Source: Neoconidiobolus thromboides FSU 785 (taxonomy: Eukaryota > Entomophthoromycota > Entomophthoromycetes > Entomophthorales > Neoconidiobolaceae). From it: a stretch of DNA of 64,000 nt. Both the position numbers and the translations under genes were made by a program. The notes below the pieces were generated by a model. That model saw only the letters and a list, made by a program, of their open reading frames with translations. It was not told the DNA's origin and searched no databases. The stretch is taken from NCBI GenBank assembly GCA_025603075.1, contig MU626334.1, positions 1-64,000 of the forward strand, written 5' to 3'. How positions within the stretch are numbered: position 1 is the first letter of the stretch; every line of letters starts with the position of its first letter. This document shows positions 61,730 to 64,000 of this stretch, one piece after another.

Positions 61730-62700
61730 GCGCCTTTGATTCTCTTCTCTATACTTGACTGAAGTTATCTTTAAAGTAACTTTTTGCAAATTTTTACTAC
61801 TTTGTTTTATGACTTAATTATTGACCCTATTAAATAAAACCAATTTTTCATTAAATTTCTTTGCATTATATTTATTAAGAATTATTTGATCTGTAGTAGG
61901 ACCTAAAATAACATCAGTAGTAGCCAAAATTTCCCCCAACATGTGGAATGCTATCAAAACCAAGAGTTAAAGTATATCTCATCTATTTTAAAGCTTAATT
62001 ATCATAAGCCATTTTAGAAATATTGATTAATAGTAAATTGATAAGGCAAGAAGCTAAAGCAGATGATTTATAATTTTCTCTACTTACAGTACAATAAATA
62101 CCACAATCCCTATCATAAGCAGTGATTCAAGGCCCACAGTTTGATTTAGTTTCTGAAATTGATATTAACTCAAATTACTAGAATTATATTGTATAGCTGT
62201 AGTTCTTAACATATCATTAGCTAGAGGGCAAAATTTTCAATGCCTAACAAATGGTTATCCGATTGAATAGTTCGGAGCTTTACTATGATATAATTGAAAT
62301 CTTCAATTCTAGGGACCACATACAAATAACCTTCCTCTTTGTTTGAAGGTCGAAGTTCCATAATGTTTAAATTTTTTATGACATGAATAGAATTTGTGAT
62401 CTTAATTAAAAAATTATCAGTACAATATTGACGACATGTTATATAACATGATTTAAAATCACGAAAAGAGCTCTTTCCTTCATACTATTCAACAGATTTA
62501 CTAATGATTTCTTTTCCTACTATTGATAATTATATTGATACTTTGGTAGTATATCTACTCCAAATTATACTATATTATGGTCAATTTTATGATAAATCTT
62601 ATCTAAATAAGTCAATCCAAATAAATTTTTATCTACAATAGTAATAATAATAAAAAATAAGACCGATAAAGTTAAAAACATCTGGTTTTCTTAAATCTGT
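61730..62700 (-). pseudogene. Decayed unrecognised protein gene
   Basis: Minus-strand frames join into a protein-like sequence with about three frameshifts: CYITCRQYCTDNFLIKITNS, NIMELRPSNKEEGYLYVVP, LANDMLRTTAIQYNSSNLS, AYDRDCGIYCTVSRENYKS, MRYTLTLGFDSIPHVGGNFG, ATTDVILGPTTDQIILNKYN and FNEKLVLFNRVNN. In-frame stops include TAA and TAG where Gln would fit (DN-stop-ALK-stop-MRY). Several Cys suggest an extracellular or receptor protein. A class C receptor ligand-binding domain was considered but not established. Confidence 0.5.
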
Positions 62701-64000
62701 TTGATACATTTTAGTTTTATATATAGTTTTCTTCCAAATACTTTGAATATTAATTATAAATCAAACATGATAATTTACTTATTAATATATTAAAATATAA
62801 GACTGATTACAATCTTATAAAAATTCTTGTATATATCGTAGAAGACTTCATACCTAGTTAAAATATTATTTGATACATTATTTTATCTTTTTATATCAAC
62901 TGATTTATTAAGTTTATGTCAAATTGCTTATAATCCTTTGATTCTAACGATTATTCGATTTTCTAATTTTTATGAGTGCTCAAATTATTCTATATGCACA
63001 GCAGTTATGATTATTTCTAAAATAATTAAACTACAGCAAGGAATAAAGATAAAACAAAAAGTAGCCCAACTACCTAGGCTCAACTATAAAAAATTCCTAT
63101 TCCTATAATTTGTTTTATTAAATCATTATATAACATTTTTCATAACTAATCACCTTTTTTGAGGAAATTTGAGTAGTAAGAATATAGAAACATTACATTT
63201 TATTTTAGTTTACAAGGAAAATGCTTACTTATAGACATGAATACTTGGTATTGTAACTAAAAACTTTTTATTGATTTTTAACCAAAAAAGGATGATTACC
63301 TATAAAATGACTCTGACTTATATTCTGTTAAGATTGTAATAGTAGTGTATGTGAATATCTTTGTTTAATTTTTTATCCATTTTTTAAACAATAAAAAAGT
63401 TGAACAACTTATTAATCAATGTTCAAATGAAGACACCTATATACTAAATTCTGTTTATTTATTTAAATATACCAATCCGAAAGGGAAAGTGTTAAAATTT
63501 GGTTATAAAAAATGAGCAATCTAATTGAAATTTGAGAAGTAGTATAATATATAGACGCTATGATGAAGTTATAAAATTGGACCAATGAACTCCCTTAGAA
63601 GATCTGTTAGCGATAACTATAAATGTTCGCATTCATTTATAGTCAAAGCGACTTACTCTAAAAAGAGAATATTGATTTAAGGTGATGGTGCTATATTGAT
63701 TGAAATTTAATCAATAAAAAGCTTATGAAGAATCCAAATCATTGATGCTATAAAAAAGTAGTGAACAGATAAAGTGATATCAGTTAAAGCTCCTATTATA
63801 ACAAAAAGAGAATAGCTCAAGCCTGAGAGTTAATAAAGTGACTTTTAATAAAGACTATTATGTATGATTTTCAAAAGAAGTGGTAGTATTTACAGCCAAA
63901 GAATCGGTGAGAAACTCTATAATACACTTCTCTATATTCAAATAATTATCATTCCCTCATCATTGGCTCAAAACTATACAGTTATGCAAACGAAGTGTAG
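62701..64000. other. Heavily decayed stretch at the window end
   Basis: No intact frame. Between 63,540 and 64,000 all three plus-strand frames contain protein-like runs with dense stops, so the ancestral frame cannot be decided. No repeat element of the W4 type was found here. Confidence 0.4.

Overview
The window reads as nuclear DNA of an AT-rich, early-diverging fungus. The evidence is many short spliceosomal introns (about 45-65 nt, GTAAGT-like donors, TAG/CAG/AAG acceptors), a fungal transcription-factor middle-homology protein, an Ssr4-type SWI/SNF-RSC subunit, an RGS-plus-transmembrane (Rax1-like) protein, stand-alone receiver proteins, and an SMG1 kinase. SMG1 is missing from the well-studied ascomycete yeasts, so it points away from them. 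A zygomycete such as an entomophthoralean relative would fit, but the exact lineage is inference.

Layout. 1-11 kb is a gene-poor, repeat-rich stretch: decayed leucine-rich (F-box/LRR-like) pseudogenes, nine copies of a ~98 bp transposon-like element, a long inverted repeat, and two intact head-to-head GST genes (6732-7530 minus, 10902-11695 plus). 12-14 kb holds a transcription-factor-like protein. 14.9-19.4 kb is a compact housekeeping block: CDC5 (minus) and SNU23/ZMAT2 (plus), divergent across a ~174 bp spacer, then a BolA3-type protein. 19.7-22.3 kb has a GST pseudogene, a gene relic, and a third intact GST. 23-27 kb has two paralogous single-receiver proteins. 27-30 kb is empty apart from repeats.

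30-40 kb holds a Nem1/Dullard-type phosphatase, a Rax1-like RGS protein and its transposon-broken paralogue, the Ssr4-like gene, a one-RRM protein and a mitochondrial 3-hydroxyacyl-CoA dehydrogenase. 40-43.7 kb is relic DNA. 43.75-51.7 kb is a 2623-residue SMG1 kinase. 53-61.4 kb holds a lysine-rich secreted protein, a 1489-residue gelsolin-repeat protein with a long acidic N-terminus, and a secreted deacetylase-fold protein without its catalytic residues. 61.5-64 kb is decayed again.

The most unusual layer is the mobile and decayed DNA. A ~98 bp element occurs about 22 times, flanked by 4-bp A/T-only target duplications. Two or three empty-site comparisons inside the window support that boundary. 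One orientation is an open 35-codon frame, and element plus duplication is 102 bp, so insertion keeps the reading frame. The pseudogenes carry stops mostly at probable Gln codons (TAA/TAG) and some Trp codons (TGA), the pattern expected from C-to-T/G-to-A change, reminiscent of repeat-induced point mutation.

Exon joins were worked out by hand from reading frame, splice signals and family conservation. For every multi-exon gene given with all exons, the joined length is a multiple of three.
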